64,000 nt of DNA from Komagataella phaffii GS115 (GCF_000027005.1 NC_012966.1:1116001-1180000), one strand, 5' to 3'; positions 1-9,980 are shown, counted from the first letter of the stretch. Program-made: numbers and translations. Notes: generated by a model not told the origin, from the letters alone.

Positions 1-529
1 AGAGGATGTCAATACTATCCGTTTAACCCTTGGTTCTGTAACAGCAGCCTCCAACACAACCCTAACACCGTGGATGGCAGGTTTAATCAGCTCCTCCTCC
101 ACATCCTTTACATCATAGCTCAAAGGACTGGCAGCGTGGATAATTCCGTCACACCCCTTAACTGCATTGATGAAGGGGTTTTCGGTGCTTTTGCTTGTAA
201 AATCCGTAATCTGAACAGGTTCAATCAGAGATGAGAACTGCGGTCTTTTCTTGGCAAACTGTTGAGCTTTCTCAATATTTCTAGTGGCCAATTTGACCTT
301 AATTCCGAGTTTCAAAAGGTTATCAACTATGTGAGCCCCAATGAACCCGGTTCCGCCGGTGACCAATACTTGCCTTCAAAGTTAGTTACTTTCTATGGAT
401 CGTTAAGGAAGTATGGTTTCTTGGCAAGACGAGGGAAAGAAAGCTTAAAGGGACCATCCTAGTCGTTCCACCCACAGTGTCTGTTCGCCCATGATTGCCA
501 AAATTCAATGATACTCACTTCATATCCAT
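1..529 (-). CDS. NAD(P)-dependent aldehyde/ketone reductase, GRE2-like extended SDR (partial, one intron)
   Basis: The coding strand is the complement. It reads VLVTGGTGFIGAHIVDNLLK right after the splice, which is the Rossmann TGGxGFIG motif of extended short-chain dehydrogenases such as Gre2 (methylglyoxal/isovaleraldehyde reductase). IHAASPLSYDVKD and RIVLTSS further on are also family-typical. The body frame has a TGA directly upstream of QVLVTGG and no ATG. A spliced start solves this: exon 1 is 529-519 (ATGGATATGAA), the donor GTGAGT begins at 518, a CTAAC branch site is followed by the acceptor AAG ending at 374, and exon 2 starts at 373. The joined N-terminus is MDMKQVLVTGG. The gene runs off the window at base 1, so the YxxxK catalytic motif is not visible. 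It diverges from the LRA3-like gene; reduction of lactaldehyde or a related aldehyde is an inference from context. Confidence 0.8.
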
Positions 530-937
530 CTTTCAAACTATGGGATAGTGATTCAAGAGTTGGAAGATTAAAGTTGGAATATTTATTTAAAGGCATTTCT
601 GGTCATGTCCCCCACATTTCATACTGCATCCACAGTGGATAATACCGTGGAAGTTCACATAACGGGGTTTGTTGTTTTTCGTAACGGTGAAAAGAAAAAC
701 GGTGCTAATCCCATGCAATCCCACCTAAAACATGCTTGTACACCTAACTTTACCCCAGAAAAAAAAGCATGATCCTCCTTCGCGTGCTGCCCACTCTATT
801 CCAAACGCATGAAATTTGTACCCCAAGCTAAAACACCTGCCTGTGTGCAAGCTCTTAACCGTGATACGGGGTCCTCTATATAAAAACTCCACAAGTCCAG
901 AGAGTTAATTAAATTGCTTCTCTGACCACAAAAAACC
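530..937. promoter_or_regulatory. Divergent promoter between the GRE2-like gene and LRA3-like gene
   Basis: This 408-bp stretch separates two divergent starts. On the + strand a TATATAAAAA box at 877-886 lies about 60 bp before the ATG at 938. On the - strand a TTTAAATA element near 583-590 serves the reductase. A 55-codon ATG frame at 605-772 is present but has no recognisable protein character. Confidence 0.6.
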
Positions 938-2314
938 ATGTCTTTGAAAAACATCAGAATTACAGGCTTTAAGGTAACCGACATCAGATTCCCTACCAGT
1001 TTAGACGGAATTGGAAGTGATGCTATGCATCAAGGTACTAATGGATCTCACCCCTTCTTGGAGTTGTACACCAACGATGATAAGGTAATCGGTGAAGGTA
1101 TTGCTTTCAGTAATGGAAGAGGAAGTGAATTGGTGTGTGCTGCTCTGGAGATCTTTGCTGAAAGGGTTGTTGGAAAGTCTCTGCACAGTCTGACCGAAAA
1201 TATGGGGAACACATGGAGATATATGGTTTCTGATTCTCAATATCGTTGGATTGGTCCTGAGAAAGGAGTTACTCATCTTGCCGTTGCTGGTGTCATCAAT
1301 GCCATTTGGGACTTGTGGGGTAAGGTAACTGATAGACCAGTCTGGAAGATTGTTGCAGACATGACCCCTGAAGAATTAGTCAGATGCATCGACTTTAGAT
1401 ACATCACTGATGTCATTACCCCTGAAGAGGCTATTGAAATGTTGAAAAAGACTCAAGTTGGGAAAGAGAAGAGAATTCAAGAGGCATTTGATAACGTTGC
1501 CGTTCCTGCCTATACCACTTCTCCAGGTTGGTTAGCCTTTTCTGGAGACAGGATGAAAGAGGTTCTGCGAGAAACCATTGCACAGGGTTTCACTGTCTTT
1601 AAGTTCAAAGTTGGTAGTGATCTCAAGTCCGATAAGGAGAGGTTGCAAGCAGTGAGAGATATTATCGGCTATGACGAAAAATACCAAATTATGATTGATG
1701 CCAATCAGATCTGGAGTGTTCCTGAAGCCATTGAGTGGATGAAAGAGTTGGTTCAATTCAAGCCCATTTTCATTGAGGAGCCAACTTCTCCAGATGATGT
1801 TCTAGGACATGCTACCATTCGTAAAGCCCTGAAGCCTTACGGAGTCGGTGTTGCTACTGGAGAAATGGCAGCCAACAGAGTTATATTCAAACAGTTGCTC
1901 CAGGCAGATGCTATTGACGTTTGTCAAATTGATGCGGTGCGTCTTGGGGGTGTCAACGAGTGTTTAGCTGTTATGTTGATGGCACTCAAGTTCAATGTTC
2001 CCTGCGTTCCTCACAATGGGGCAATGGGACTGACGGAGTTGACATCACACTTGAGCAACATTGACTACATTTGTGTCAGTGGTAAAAAGAGTATGTTGGA
2101 GGCTGCAGAGAGCTACAGAGAAAACCTAAGACACCCATCTGTGATCAAGAATGCCCACTACGTGACTCCCTTAGCACCAGGGTACTCTACCGGTTACGTC
2201 CCAGGTGCTATTGAAAAGTATGTCTATCCTAATGGAACATTCTGGACCTCTGAAATTGGTGAAAAGATCAAGCGTGCTCCCAAGGGAGGAGAAGGGTTGT
2301 TGAGTGATGATTAA
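938..2314 (+). CDS. LRA3: Enolase-superfamily sugar-acid dehydratase, L-rhamnonate/L-fuconate dehydratase-like
   Basis: This 458-residue protein belongs to the mandelate racemase/enolase superfamily. Visible catalytic features in order are KFK (K222 and K224, with K224 the likely general base), metal ligands D254 in MIDAN, E280 in FIEEP and E309 in GVATGEM, and H359 in VPHNG. Length and spacing match the L-fuconate dehydratase/ENOSF1 branch. These enzymes remove water from a six-carbon sugar acid to give a 2-keto-3-deoxy acid. With the DHDPS-family aldolase at 12.6 kb it would form consecutive steps of oxidative L-rhamnose breakdown, where yeasts use LRA3 then LRA4. Substrate (rhamnonate versus fuconate) cannot be settled from sequence. 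A TATA box sits 60 bp upstream, and the ATG has AAAACC context. Confidence 0.8.
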   Translation: MSLKNIRITGFKVTDIRFPTSLDGIGSDAMHQGTNGSHPFLELYTNDDKVIGEGIAFSNGRGSELVCAALEIFAERVVGKSLHSLTENMGNTWRYMVSDSQYRWIGPEKGVTHLAVAGVINAIWDLWGKVTDRPVWKIVADMTPEELVRCIDFRYITDVITPEEAIEMLKKTQVGKEKRIQEAFDNVAVPAYTTSPGWLAFSGDRMKEVLRETIAQGFTVFKFKVGSDLKSDKERLQAVRDIIGYDEKYQIMIDANQIWSVPEAIEWMKELVQFKPIFIEEPTSPDDVLGHATIRKALKPYGVGVATGEMAANRVIFKQLLQADAIDVCQIDAVRLGGVNECLAVMLMALKFNVPCVPHNGAMGLTELTSHLSNIDYICVSGKKSMLEAAESYRENLRHPSVIKNAHYVTPLAPGYSTGYVPGAIEKYVYPNGTFWTSEIGEKIKRAPKGGEGLLSDD

Positions 2315-2689
2315 GTAGTTTCATGATATATAGTAAATGACCTTTTCATGAGAATAAAGTAATGTATCTTCAAATGCAAATTTACCACTTTGTAAGTCAA
2401 GTATCAAATACACCGGATCAATGCAGAGTGGTAACGATCAGCAGATGTAATTTGTCCTCCCGGAAACACTCTTGCCATTATCGCTGCAAGGATCAAAAAT
2501 TCAATTCTTCTTTCCTCCAGGTTAAGCATTCAACTCTACTGTTTTTGAAGCACATGAAGTACATACAGAGAAATTGAGAGTTTCAATTTCCCATTCATGT
2601 TTTACTAGCAAGTAGATGACTTTGAAGCCTGCGTATCTGGCCTAAACATTCTACATGCACTATATGTAATTTGGCAAAGAAGGTCTATC
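2315..2689. other. Intergenic, no gene seen
   Basis: 3' flank of the dehydratase gene and 5' flank of the 5S gene. No convincing ORF, tRNA box or repeat was seen. Confidence 0.6.
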
Positions 2690-2810
2690 GGTTGCGGCCA
2701 TATCTAGCAGAAAGCACCGTTTCCCGTCCGATCAACCGTAGTTAAGCTGCTAAGAGCCTGACCGAGTAGTGTAGTGGGAGACCATACGCGAAACTCAGGT
2801 GCTGCAATCT
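2690..2810 (+). rRNA. RDN5: 5S ribosomal RNA (dispersed single copy)
   Basis: The 121-nt sequence begins GGTTGCGGCCATATCTAG and ends GGTGCTGCAATCT. It matches the yeast 5S rRNA along its whole length, including the C-box region GAGTAGTGTAGTGGG and the GAAACTCAGGTGCTGCAATCT-type 3' end (given here only in part). Length equals the Saccharomyces 5S. A few substitutions relative to S. cerevisiae are visible, for example CAACCGTAG and GGGAGACC. It is a lone gene between protein genes rather than part of an rDNA unit, consistent with dispersed 5S genes in Komagataella. TFIIIA/pol III promoter elements are internal. Confidence 0.96.
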
Positions 2811-2811
2811 C

Positions 2812-2817
2812 TTTTTT
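2812..2817 (+). terminator. Pol III terminator of the 5S gene
   Basis: TTTTTT one base after the mature 3' end of 5S rRNA, the usual oligo-T pol III stop. Confidence 0.85.
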
Positions 2818-3226
2818 CTTCCTGGTATCTTCAGTCTTTAGTCTTTGAAGCTGGCTTGATTAGGAGTGGAAACGTAGTCAAGAGGCAAGAACGCTCTTCC
2901 CTTCATACAGGCAGTGTGAGATCCCACTTTGTGATCTTTTTTCCCTCTAAAGATTTCCTTATCTCCAACCAATCCACGCTTATGTAATATCTACATAGTC
3001 TGATCTGAGGCCATCGGAGCCTTAAAAGTCGTCTTCTCAAAACCAAATATGAAACAGTTGATCCTAGCTAGCCACTAAAGATATTCTTTTACCCTTTTCC
3101 CAAAAAGAACACACTTAAGTGAATAGAACTCGGGCGAACTTTCACCATCCTAACCGCATTTGTGAAGGACGAGACTAGTCCTTCTATAATAACCCAACAG
3201 TTGAGCCCACTCATTGAAACGTCTTC
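2818..3226. other. Intergenic, 5' flank of the first LRR-RING gene
   Basis: About 400 bp with no convincing ORF or RNA gene. It presumably carries the promoter of the frameshifted RING gene. No clear TATA box was seen; TCTATAATAA at 3183-3192 is the best candidate, close to the ATG. Confidence 0.4.
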
Positions 3227-5235
3227 ATGAATAACTTGCGCCCAGATTTTGATGCACTTGTTATAGACTCGTCTTTTACAGACGACTCGTTGGTTTCAAA
3301 GCTCCGGATGATGGACCTCTCTGATATCGAACAGTTGAAAGTGACTAATGGCGACCTGACACAGTTCAAGTTGCCCCAGGATATCGTCTTTCCAAAGCTA
3401 ACTTCATGTTATTTCATATCCAACTCCACGAGGCCCTTCTACGTGCCACGCCGTCCAGATATAGTGACAGACAGAGACAGTGGGAAACTGGCCGAGATCG
3501 ATGTTGATTTGGCAACATCGTTCCCCTTGATCGAAGTGTTGACAATCACCCAATGTACTAAGTTATCCAGGGTCGAGTTATTTCACGGAAAAGACTCGGA
3601 AAAATTAGCCACTCTGAACGTTAGCAAAAGCTTTGATTCGTTCAAAGCCTTTTCGCAATTCTTGAATCAGGCCCTGGATCACTCTCCCAACTTGAAAGAC
3701 TTACACGGCTCTTGGTTCACATTTAAAGATGCCCACAAAAATGTGCTAGAGATATCCCTTGACAAATGTCCACAGTTAGACGTAATTTTTTTCAAAATAT
3801 CGGCGCATTTTCATCGGTTCTTTTGCACTCTACAGCGACTCACCAAGTCAAACGTCTTTCATTCCAACAGACAACTGGATTGAAATCAATTCAACTTGAC
3901 CCAACGATAACAATTGAAGATTCGCTTACCATTGGTGATTATAGAGGTGAGACAAGACTACAAACAGATATCTCTGCTTTCACTGCATGCAAGAGTATTA
4001 CCTTATCAGGTAGAAGTTGGAAAGTCTTCAATTTCGAAAATGTGAAGTTTGAAAACTTACTACAATTGAGTATCCTTCGATCAAGTCCTATTGTGAACAC
4101 GGAGTCTCAAGTATATGTCTATGACAAGGAAGGTGAATATGGTAAAGATGAAGCTCTAGAAATCCAAGATAGTATTATTCGTACATTGGGCCATGACGAG
4201 AACTTTCCAAGCCTTAATTTGCTTACATCCGAGTTTGTTCAGGATGTTGATCTTTTTGTCGATCTTTTGAACAAATTACCAACTCTCCTTGTATCATTTG
4301 ACGTGTGGGATAAAACTAACACTAAACCTTTCGAACTCTGCAAACCCACCAAACTGGACCGTCTGAATATAGAGAATGGTCAGTATCCTCTTATCAAAAT
4401 ATCAAATCAAGATTCACTGGATGAAATCAGTATCAACTGCCTCCCCAAGTGTGCTTCTATTGAAATATCTAATTGCTCAACTTTGAGTCTAGTAGAGATT
4501 TACAGTATTGAAGAAAAGTGCTCAATTTCGTTTAAGAACTGTCCCGAATTGGCCGAGATAAGATTGGAGAAAGTTGAGCATATCGAGAGCCTCGATATCG
4601 ACGAAAGCTGCAAGTATCTGGAAGAATTGGTCATTGAGAATGGTAAGCCTTTCAATATGAAAATTCCGCGGTCAGTTCTTGACAATCTCCGTTTAGTCTC
4701 CTTGGGAGAGATTGACGAGCTATCAGCAAGTTTCTCTAACGCAACGACGATTGACATTTTCTCAGAGTCCTCTCTGAAAACTTTAGAGCTACAAAACACT
4801 AAGGAACTGAAAGAATTATATGTCAAGGGATTTCCGACTACTTTCACAATGGCAGATACAACCAAACTTGAACATGTCACTGCATCTGAAGGCTCCAGCG
4901 TATATGGTCATTTCAAGAACATATTAGCGCTTACCGACACTAAGAACCCATTGAAGAACCATTCTATTATTGATATTGTTAGGGACGATTTGACGGAAGC
5001 TGGATGCTTCTATGGTGGTAAAATATATCAAAATGGCGATGAAAAATACTGTCAATTTGAAGGAGACAGAAATTGTCCGATTTGCTTGGAGGAATTAGCC
5101 GAAGAATGTATTATTCTTTCTTGTGGCCATCCTTTACATGATGACTGCTTGAAGGAACTATCACGGGATTCAACTTATTGTCCTCTTTGCAATTCCAAGC
5201 TGTGGGGCCAATCTTTTGAGTTGAAAGTATTTTGA
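3227..5235 (+). pseudogene. LRR-like/RING-H2 protein, paralogue A, split by a -1 frameshift
   Basis: Two overlapping frames together equal the intact paralogue at 6208-8229. The first frame runs from ATG 3227 (MNNLRPDFDALVIDSSFTDD) and ends at 3883; the second covers 3766-5235. Similarity to the paralogue jumps from one frame to the other at the T7 run 3786-3792: DVIFF in frame one, then QNIGAFSS in frame two, against EDMFCQSIDAFSS in the paralogue. One extra T would give about 669 residues against 673 in the paralogue. The body shows irregular leucine-rich turns. The C-terminus carries a complete RING-H2 finger (NCPICLEEL ... CGHPLHDDC ... CPLC), so any product of the second frame could still be a RING protein. 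A loss-of-function contraction, a sequencing error or -1 ribosomal slippage (T TTT TTC is in register) all remain possible. Confidence 0.75.
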
Positions 5236-6207
5236 CAGTTTATGAGATGTCTTTTCCTGCGAATGAACAGAAAGAACGCAGCAACCAGGCATTAATGCAT
5301 TCCGTCAGGGTGTTTACTTCTGGATACGGCAATGTCACTATTATATCGAACTATTTGTGAAAACCCTAAATTAATATCAGATCTTTACTACTGCATGCGC
5401 ACATGAATCTCCTGAATGCAATGCAGATCTATTTCTTAGCGCACCTATTTGCCCTTTCTTGGCTTCTTTCTTATCTTGCCCATACAAATGAACAGTTGAT
5501 ATCGACTCTCGCAGAATTAGCTCTGCAATCAACCAAAGTAATTCAATGATTCCAGGGCACTTGTTCAGCCAGCTCTTTCATTTAGTTTGCGAACACGTTG
5601 ACTAGTTGATAGGAGCGAACGGAGCTCAGTATTTGCAGCAGCACAGACATCCCTGAGCCAGAGAATGGATCCAACAGGTATCTGATGCCAGGCTTTCTTG
5701 ATTCATCAGCAACAAAGAACTCAACTCAACTACCTTTGTGTCAATTTCGTTTTGATCAGATAAGATCTCTGGATGTTCTCTTGGATGATACCCTGCATTA
5801 AGGGAAGTCTAATACTGCATGGTGGTACAATCTGATAATGAATATTATTCTCAGTTGACATATCAGTGTACTTAGATCACGACCGAATATGAATCTGTAG
5901 GCATTTCACAACTAGACTCAGATATATTTCAAGTTTTCAGCTGCGTACATGAAACTCAGATACAATGTGCTTACTCAATACCTGCAGATTCAGATCTGAG
6001 AGTAAGATAATTTTTCCGCGCCGAAAGAGTCATTCCACCGCACCAAAACTGTATATGTGATTCCCGTGTTACGGATCCTCTTTCCTGAAAATAAGTGTTT
6101 CGGGGAATTGAACCTTGGTGATTACTTACCATATGGGCGTTTATAAACAGTGAATATTTCACCCTTCCTTTTTACGATCAAACAATCGATTCACCCCTTG
6201 AAAAATC
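5236..6207. promoter_or_regulatory. Spacer between the tandem RING paralogues; promoter of paralogue B
   Basis: 972 bp with no gene seen. TATAAA at 6143-6148 lies 60 bp before the ATG at 6208. The part around 5414-5480 (GAATGCAATGCAGATCT followed by CT-rich DNA) resembles the 3' flank of paralogue B around 8405-8490, so the duplicated unit seems to include some 3' flank. Confidence 0.5.
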
Positions 6208-8229
6208 ATGAGTACGAATGATTTGCCTCAAACTGTTTTTGGTGTACTTGACATCGACTCCTCATTCACGGAGGAATCGTTGATTTCAAAGCTACGAAAG
6301 ATGGACCTGTCAGCGGTCACTCAACTGAAAGTGACTAATAGCGAGCTGACCAAATTCAAGTTACCGCAAGATATTGTTTTTCCAAAGTTAATTTCGTTTC
6401 TATTCATATCTGAGACTGCGGTGTTCTTTGATTCGGAAGAGGTAGATTCAGACACAGAGGCAGAAATGGTTAAAGGAAAAATGACTGAGATTGACGTCGA
6501 TTTAGATACATCATTCCCCTTGATCGAACATCTGACGATCGCCGGATTTCCCATTTTGTCCAGGGTTGAGTTGTTTCATGGAAAGAACTCGGAGAAACTA
6601 AGAACTGTGACTGTTAGCAAAGGCTTTGAATCGTTCAAAGCCTTTTCACAGTTCTCATGTCACATCCTGGGTCACTCTCCCAATTTGAAAAGTTTAATGT
6701 ACTTATGGCTTTTATTCGATGATGGCAAAAATCATACATTGGAGGTATCCCTCGACAAATGCCCTCAGTTAGAGGATATGTTCTGCCAGAGCATTGATGC
6801 GTTTTCGTCGATTCATTTACGTTCCGAAAAGGAGCACCGAATGCAGCGTCTAGCATTCCAGGAGACTGCTGGATTGACAACAATTAGACTGGACCCAACG
6901 ATAGTCATCGAAGAGGCAATAACTGTTGTTGATTATAGAAAAGAGGCAAGGCTACACGCTGACAAATGCAGTCTCTCTGCCTGCAAGCTGATTAATTTAT
7001 CCGGAAGGTGTTGGACAGAGCTTGGCATGGAAAATGTAAAGTTTGAGAACTTGAAGGCTTTCAGTATCCTTCGATCAAGTAGTGTGGTGAATCAACACTT
7101 CAAGGGATATTTACTAGAAGGTGAATATACCAAGGATGAATCATTAGAAGTGCAAGATAGTATTCTTCGCACTTTAAGTCACTCTGAAAACTTTCCCTGT
7201 CTAGAAGCATTTATCTGCGAGTATGTTCAAGATATTGGTCCTTTTATTGATCAGTTGAATCAGTTGCCAAATATTTTCTCGTTTGAAGTCATAGACAAAA
7301 CTTCGGTTCAGCCTATTGAACTTGACAGACCATGCAAACTACAAAATTTACGAATTGATACTGGTCAATATTCTCACATCAAGATATCAAATCAAAATTC
7401 GCTGGACGATGTTAGTATCTGCTCTCTCCCCAAATGTTCTTCTATTGAAATATCTGATTGCTCAAATTTGACCAGGGTCGATGCTTACGATTTCGAAGGG
7501 AAGTGCTCATTTTCGTTTAAAAACTGTCCTGAATTAACCGGATTGAGGTTGGAGCATGTTGAGTCCATTGAGAGCCTCGATATTGACGAAAGCTGCAAGA
7601 AGCTAACAGAATTAACCATTGGGAACAATAAGCCATTCGATATAAAACTACCTGAGTCTCTTCTTGACAATCTTCATACGATATCGTTGGGAGAGATTGA
7701 TGAGCTATCGGCAAGTTTCTCTAATGCAAATGTGATTTACATTTCCTCAGAGTCATCCCTGAAAAGCCTGGAACTACGAAATACTGAAAATCTGACTCAT
7801 CTATATGTTAAGGGATTTCCAACCAAATTTACAATTGGAGAGACACCCAAATTGAGGTACGTTAATGCCTCAGACGGCTCCCAAGTATACACTCATTTCC
7901 AGAAAATGCTAGCACATTTAGACACAAAGAATCCATTGAAGAGCTATTCCATTATTGATATTATCACTGATGAGTTCTCAAAACTTGGAGACTTTTTTGG
8001 TGGAAAAGTATACCAAAACGATGAAACAAAATACTGTCATTTTGAGGGAGACAGAAACTGTCCAATTTGCTTGGAGGAATTAGCCGAAGAATGTATTATT
8101 CTTTCTTGTGGCCATCCTTTACATGATGACTGCTTGAAGGAACTATCGAAGGATTCAAACGATTGTCCTCTCTGCAATACCAAGCTGCGAGAGGAGCTGT
8201 TTGAATTAAGAGCATTTGAGAGTTTTTAG
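6208..8229 (+). CDS. LRR-like/RING-H2 protein, paralogue B (intact)
   Basis: 673 residues. I do not recognise a named orthologue. Residues from about 20 to 600 show repeating short beta-strand/leucine patterns (for example LSRVELFHG, LKSLELRN, LTHLYVKGF) that look like an irregular leucine-rich solenoid. The last 57 residues hold a clean RING-H2 finger with Zn ligands C618, C621, C634, H636, H639, C642, C653 and C656. No signal peptide or membrane segment is visible. By analogy with other LRR- or substrate-domain RING proteins it is probably an E3 ubiquitin ligase using the solenoid to bind targets; that is inference. It is a tandem duplicate of the frameshifted gene upstream, and an 83-nt block over the RING finger is identical in the two copies. 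Confidence 0.8.
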   Translation: MSTNDLPQTVFGVLDIDSSFTEESLISKLRKMDLSAVTQLKVTNSELTKFKLPQDIVFPKLISFLFISETAVFFDSEEVDSDTEAEMVKGKMTEIDVDLDTSFPLIEHLTIAGFPILSRVELFHGKNSEKLRTVTVSKGFESFKAFSQFSCHILGHSPNLKSLMYLWLLFDDGKNHTLEVSLDKCPQLEDMFCQSIDAFSSIHLRSEKEHRMQRLAFQETAGLTTIRLDPTIVIEEAITVVDYRKEARLHADKCSLSACKLINLSGRCWTELGMENVKFENLKAFSILRSSSVVNQHFKGYLLEGEYTKDESLEVQDSILRTLSHSENFPCLEAFICEYVQDIGPFIDQLNQLPNIFSFEVIDKTSVQPIELDRPCKLQNLRIDTGQYSHIKISNQNSLDDVSICSLPKCSSIEISDCSNLTRVDAYDFEGKCSFSFKNCPELTGLRLEHVESIESLDIDESCKKLTELTIGNNKPFDIKLPESLLDNLHTISLGEIDELSASFSNANVIYISSESSLKSLELRNTENLTHLYVKGFPTKFTIGETPKLRYVNASDGSQVYTHFQKMLAHLDTKNPLKSYSIIDIITDEFSKLGDFFGGKVYQNDETKYCHFEGDRNCPICLEELAEECIILSCGHPLHDDCLKELSKDSNDCPLCNTKLREELFELRAFESF

Positions 8230-9688
8230 TCGAGTTGTTTTATTTTTGTGGGACGACCATGCATTGAACCAATAGTGCTCAGCATGCGAGTGTATAATTC
8301 TAAGTATCATGATGGCACTATCGTATCATACATGGAAAACTCTTATGTACCAAGTAGTAAAAGGTAAAAGAGATCTCTTCCATACGTATGCAGATTTCAA
8401 TCTGCTGCATGCAATGCGGATTTAACTTAGAGGCTGCATCTAATCGATATCTTTGTGTCCTTTCTTTTAGCTCTTTCTTTCTTCTCCACAAACTGGCATG
8501 TGATACCGAACAAACTTCACTCGCAATCTCATCTAAGAGCTCCACAATCGCCAAGCATTCGTTAAGCCATCCATCTCAGTTAGGCCCACTTCGACCCGTC
8601 CACCCACCGGTTACTAGTAACTAACAGACACTATTCAATAGGCCAGCACAGAAATGAAATCTATCGCTTTCTGTTCCAAGTCACCTGTCAACCTGTGATT
8701 ATCCAGGGTGCTTGGTCGAATTGCACTTACAGCATAATTACGTTGTAAACGACATTTTCCTGGGAGATAACTACAAAAAAATCCCACTGGTATTGTAACC
8801 ACCATGAAACTGCCATTGAATACCAGATTAGGCAATCTCAACTTTCAAAGCGTTTTGGAGTCCAAGATTCAGTTCAGGAGGAATTGATCACTCAGATGGT
8901 GTTGGTACCCTTGACGTTACCCTGTGATGTCACAATGCTCAAGCCCCTGCTAAACTCTCTTTAGTGGGTGGTTTTGTAAATTTTATGGTTCATTCAAGTG
9001 GAATTACTATGTGTAGGGCTTACGAACTCAGGTAAAGGGTTCCTTTATTACTTACATAGGTTATGTAGGTGTCAGAAAAAGGGGAGCAGACCGGACAGTA
9101 CACTGTCCTGCGGAAATCGAAACTGCCATACCTCCCCCTCCCCCTACTTATCCTATTTAGCCTTCCTACAATCGTCGGAAGGTTCTACAATTGAGCAGCT
9201 GCTATGCAGCGTCCAATATCCCCTACGTCCATGCTACAAAAAAAGTCCCCGAAGGAAACTTCAACGCCATCCTGAGCTTCAGACAAACGAAAACCCTCAG
9301 CTCAATAAAGAGAATCGACATTCTCGGGATTCATGGACACTTGGGGCTGAATGATCCCTGAATTGTTCTCAACAAGTGGTCTTCAACCTTCCTTAGAATA
9401 TCAGCTTGAATTTACGTTGACTTTCAAATTGCCCAACTTAACCTGGGTTTAGAAACACAATTCCTCATACAAGTTAAGAGAAGCTCAAAAGAGTTCTTCA
9501 ATCAACGGAGAGAGTTCCCGCTAGAACTGAAATCCCCTCGTATCCCAAACGATAATGCTCAAACAGGTTCATTCCATGGACCCATTCAAACGCACTGAAA
9601 ATCGGCACTACTTACATAAAACCCAAATATGATGTTGGAACATTTTGTAATACTGCACTTTATTCCTTCACCTTCCCACCATTATCTA

Positions 9689-9712
9689 CTATCCAGTGCA
9701 CCATCTGGATAG
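9689..9712. repeat. Perfect hairpin, 8-bp stem
   Basis: CTATCCAG at 9689-9696 and CTGGATAG at 9705-9712 pair exactly around an 8-nt loop (TGCACCAT). Confidence 0.7.
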
Positions 9713-9818
9713 CATTGAGGCCGAAACACATGAAAGAAGTCAGAATGTTTTGGCAAGTTGTTAAAACTATTCTAGTTTGAGCACACATACTCTGAGATCT
9801 GGTCGCCGTATTTTCGTC

Positions 9819-9840
9819 TGATAGTTGCGTCCAACTATCA
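9819..9840. repeat. Perfect hairpin, 9-bp stem with tetraloop
   Basis: TGATAGTTG at 9819-9827 pairs with CAACTATCA at 9832-9840 around CGTC. A 6-bp hairpin (AAACTA/TAGTTT, 9764-9778) lies just upstream. Confidence 0.75.
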
Positions 9841-9925
9841 AATGATTTAACACTGTGCTGCCCAGATCATGAAAGTAATCTACCGTGAACAGCTAGTAGC
9901 TTAATATAACCACTAACTAGGTAAC

Positions 9926-9980
9926 ATGCCCATTTCAAAGATAATCATATCATAGATATTTTTACGTTTGAAATGGGCAT
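9926..9980. repeat. 14-bp perfect inverted repeat
   Basis: ATGCCCATTTCAAA at 9926-9939 and TTTGAAATGGGCAT at 9967-9980 pair without mismatch across a 27-nt AT-rich loop. There is no flanking target-site duplication and no transposase, so a MITE is not supported. Confidence 0.8.

Noticed and set aside
605..772. 55-codon ORF in the LRA3 promoter
   Set aside because: No recognisable features. It lies in a divergent promoter and runs into a poly-A tract.
6040..6145. Minus-strand tRNA suggested by GGTTCAATTCC
   Set aside because: No matching A box and no acceptor stem, and a TATA box of the RING paralogue overlaps it.
8998..9354. 118-codon ORF in the 3-kb region
   Set aside because: Composition looks random (many Cys, Arg and Ser with no domain), and no start or promoter support was seen.
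9926..9980. MITE-like transposon remnant
   Set aside because: Inverted repeat only. No target-site duplication, no transposase and no second copy in the window.
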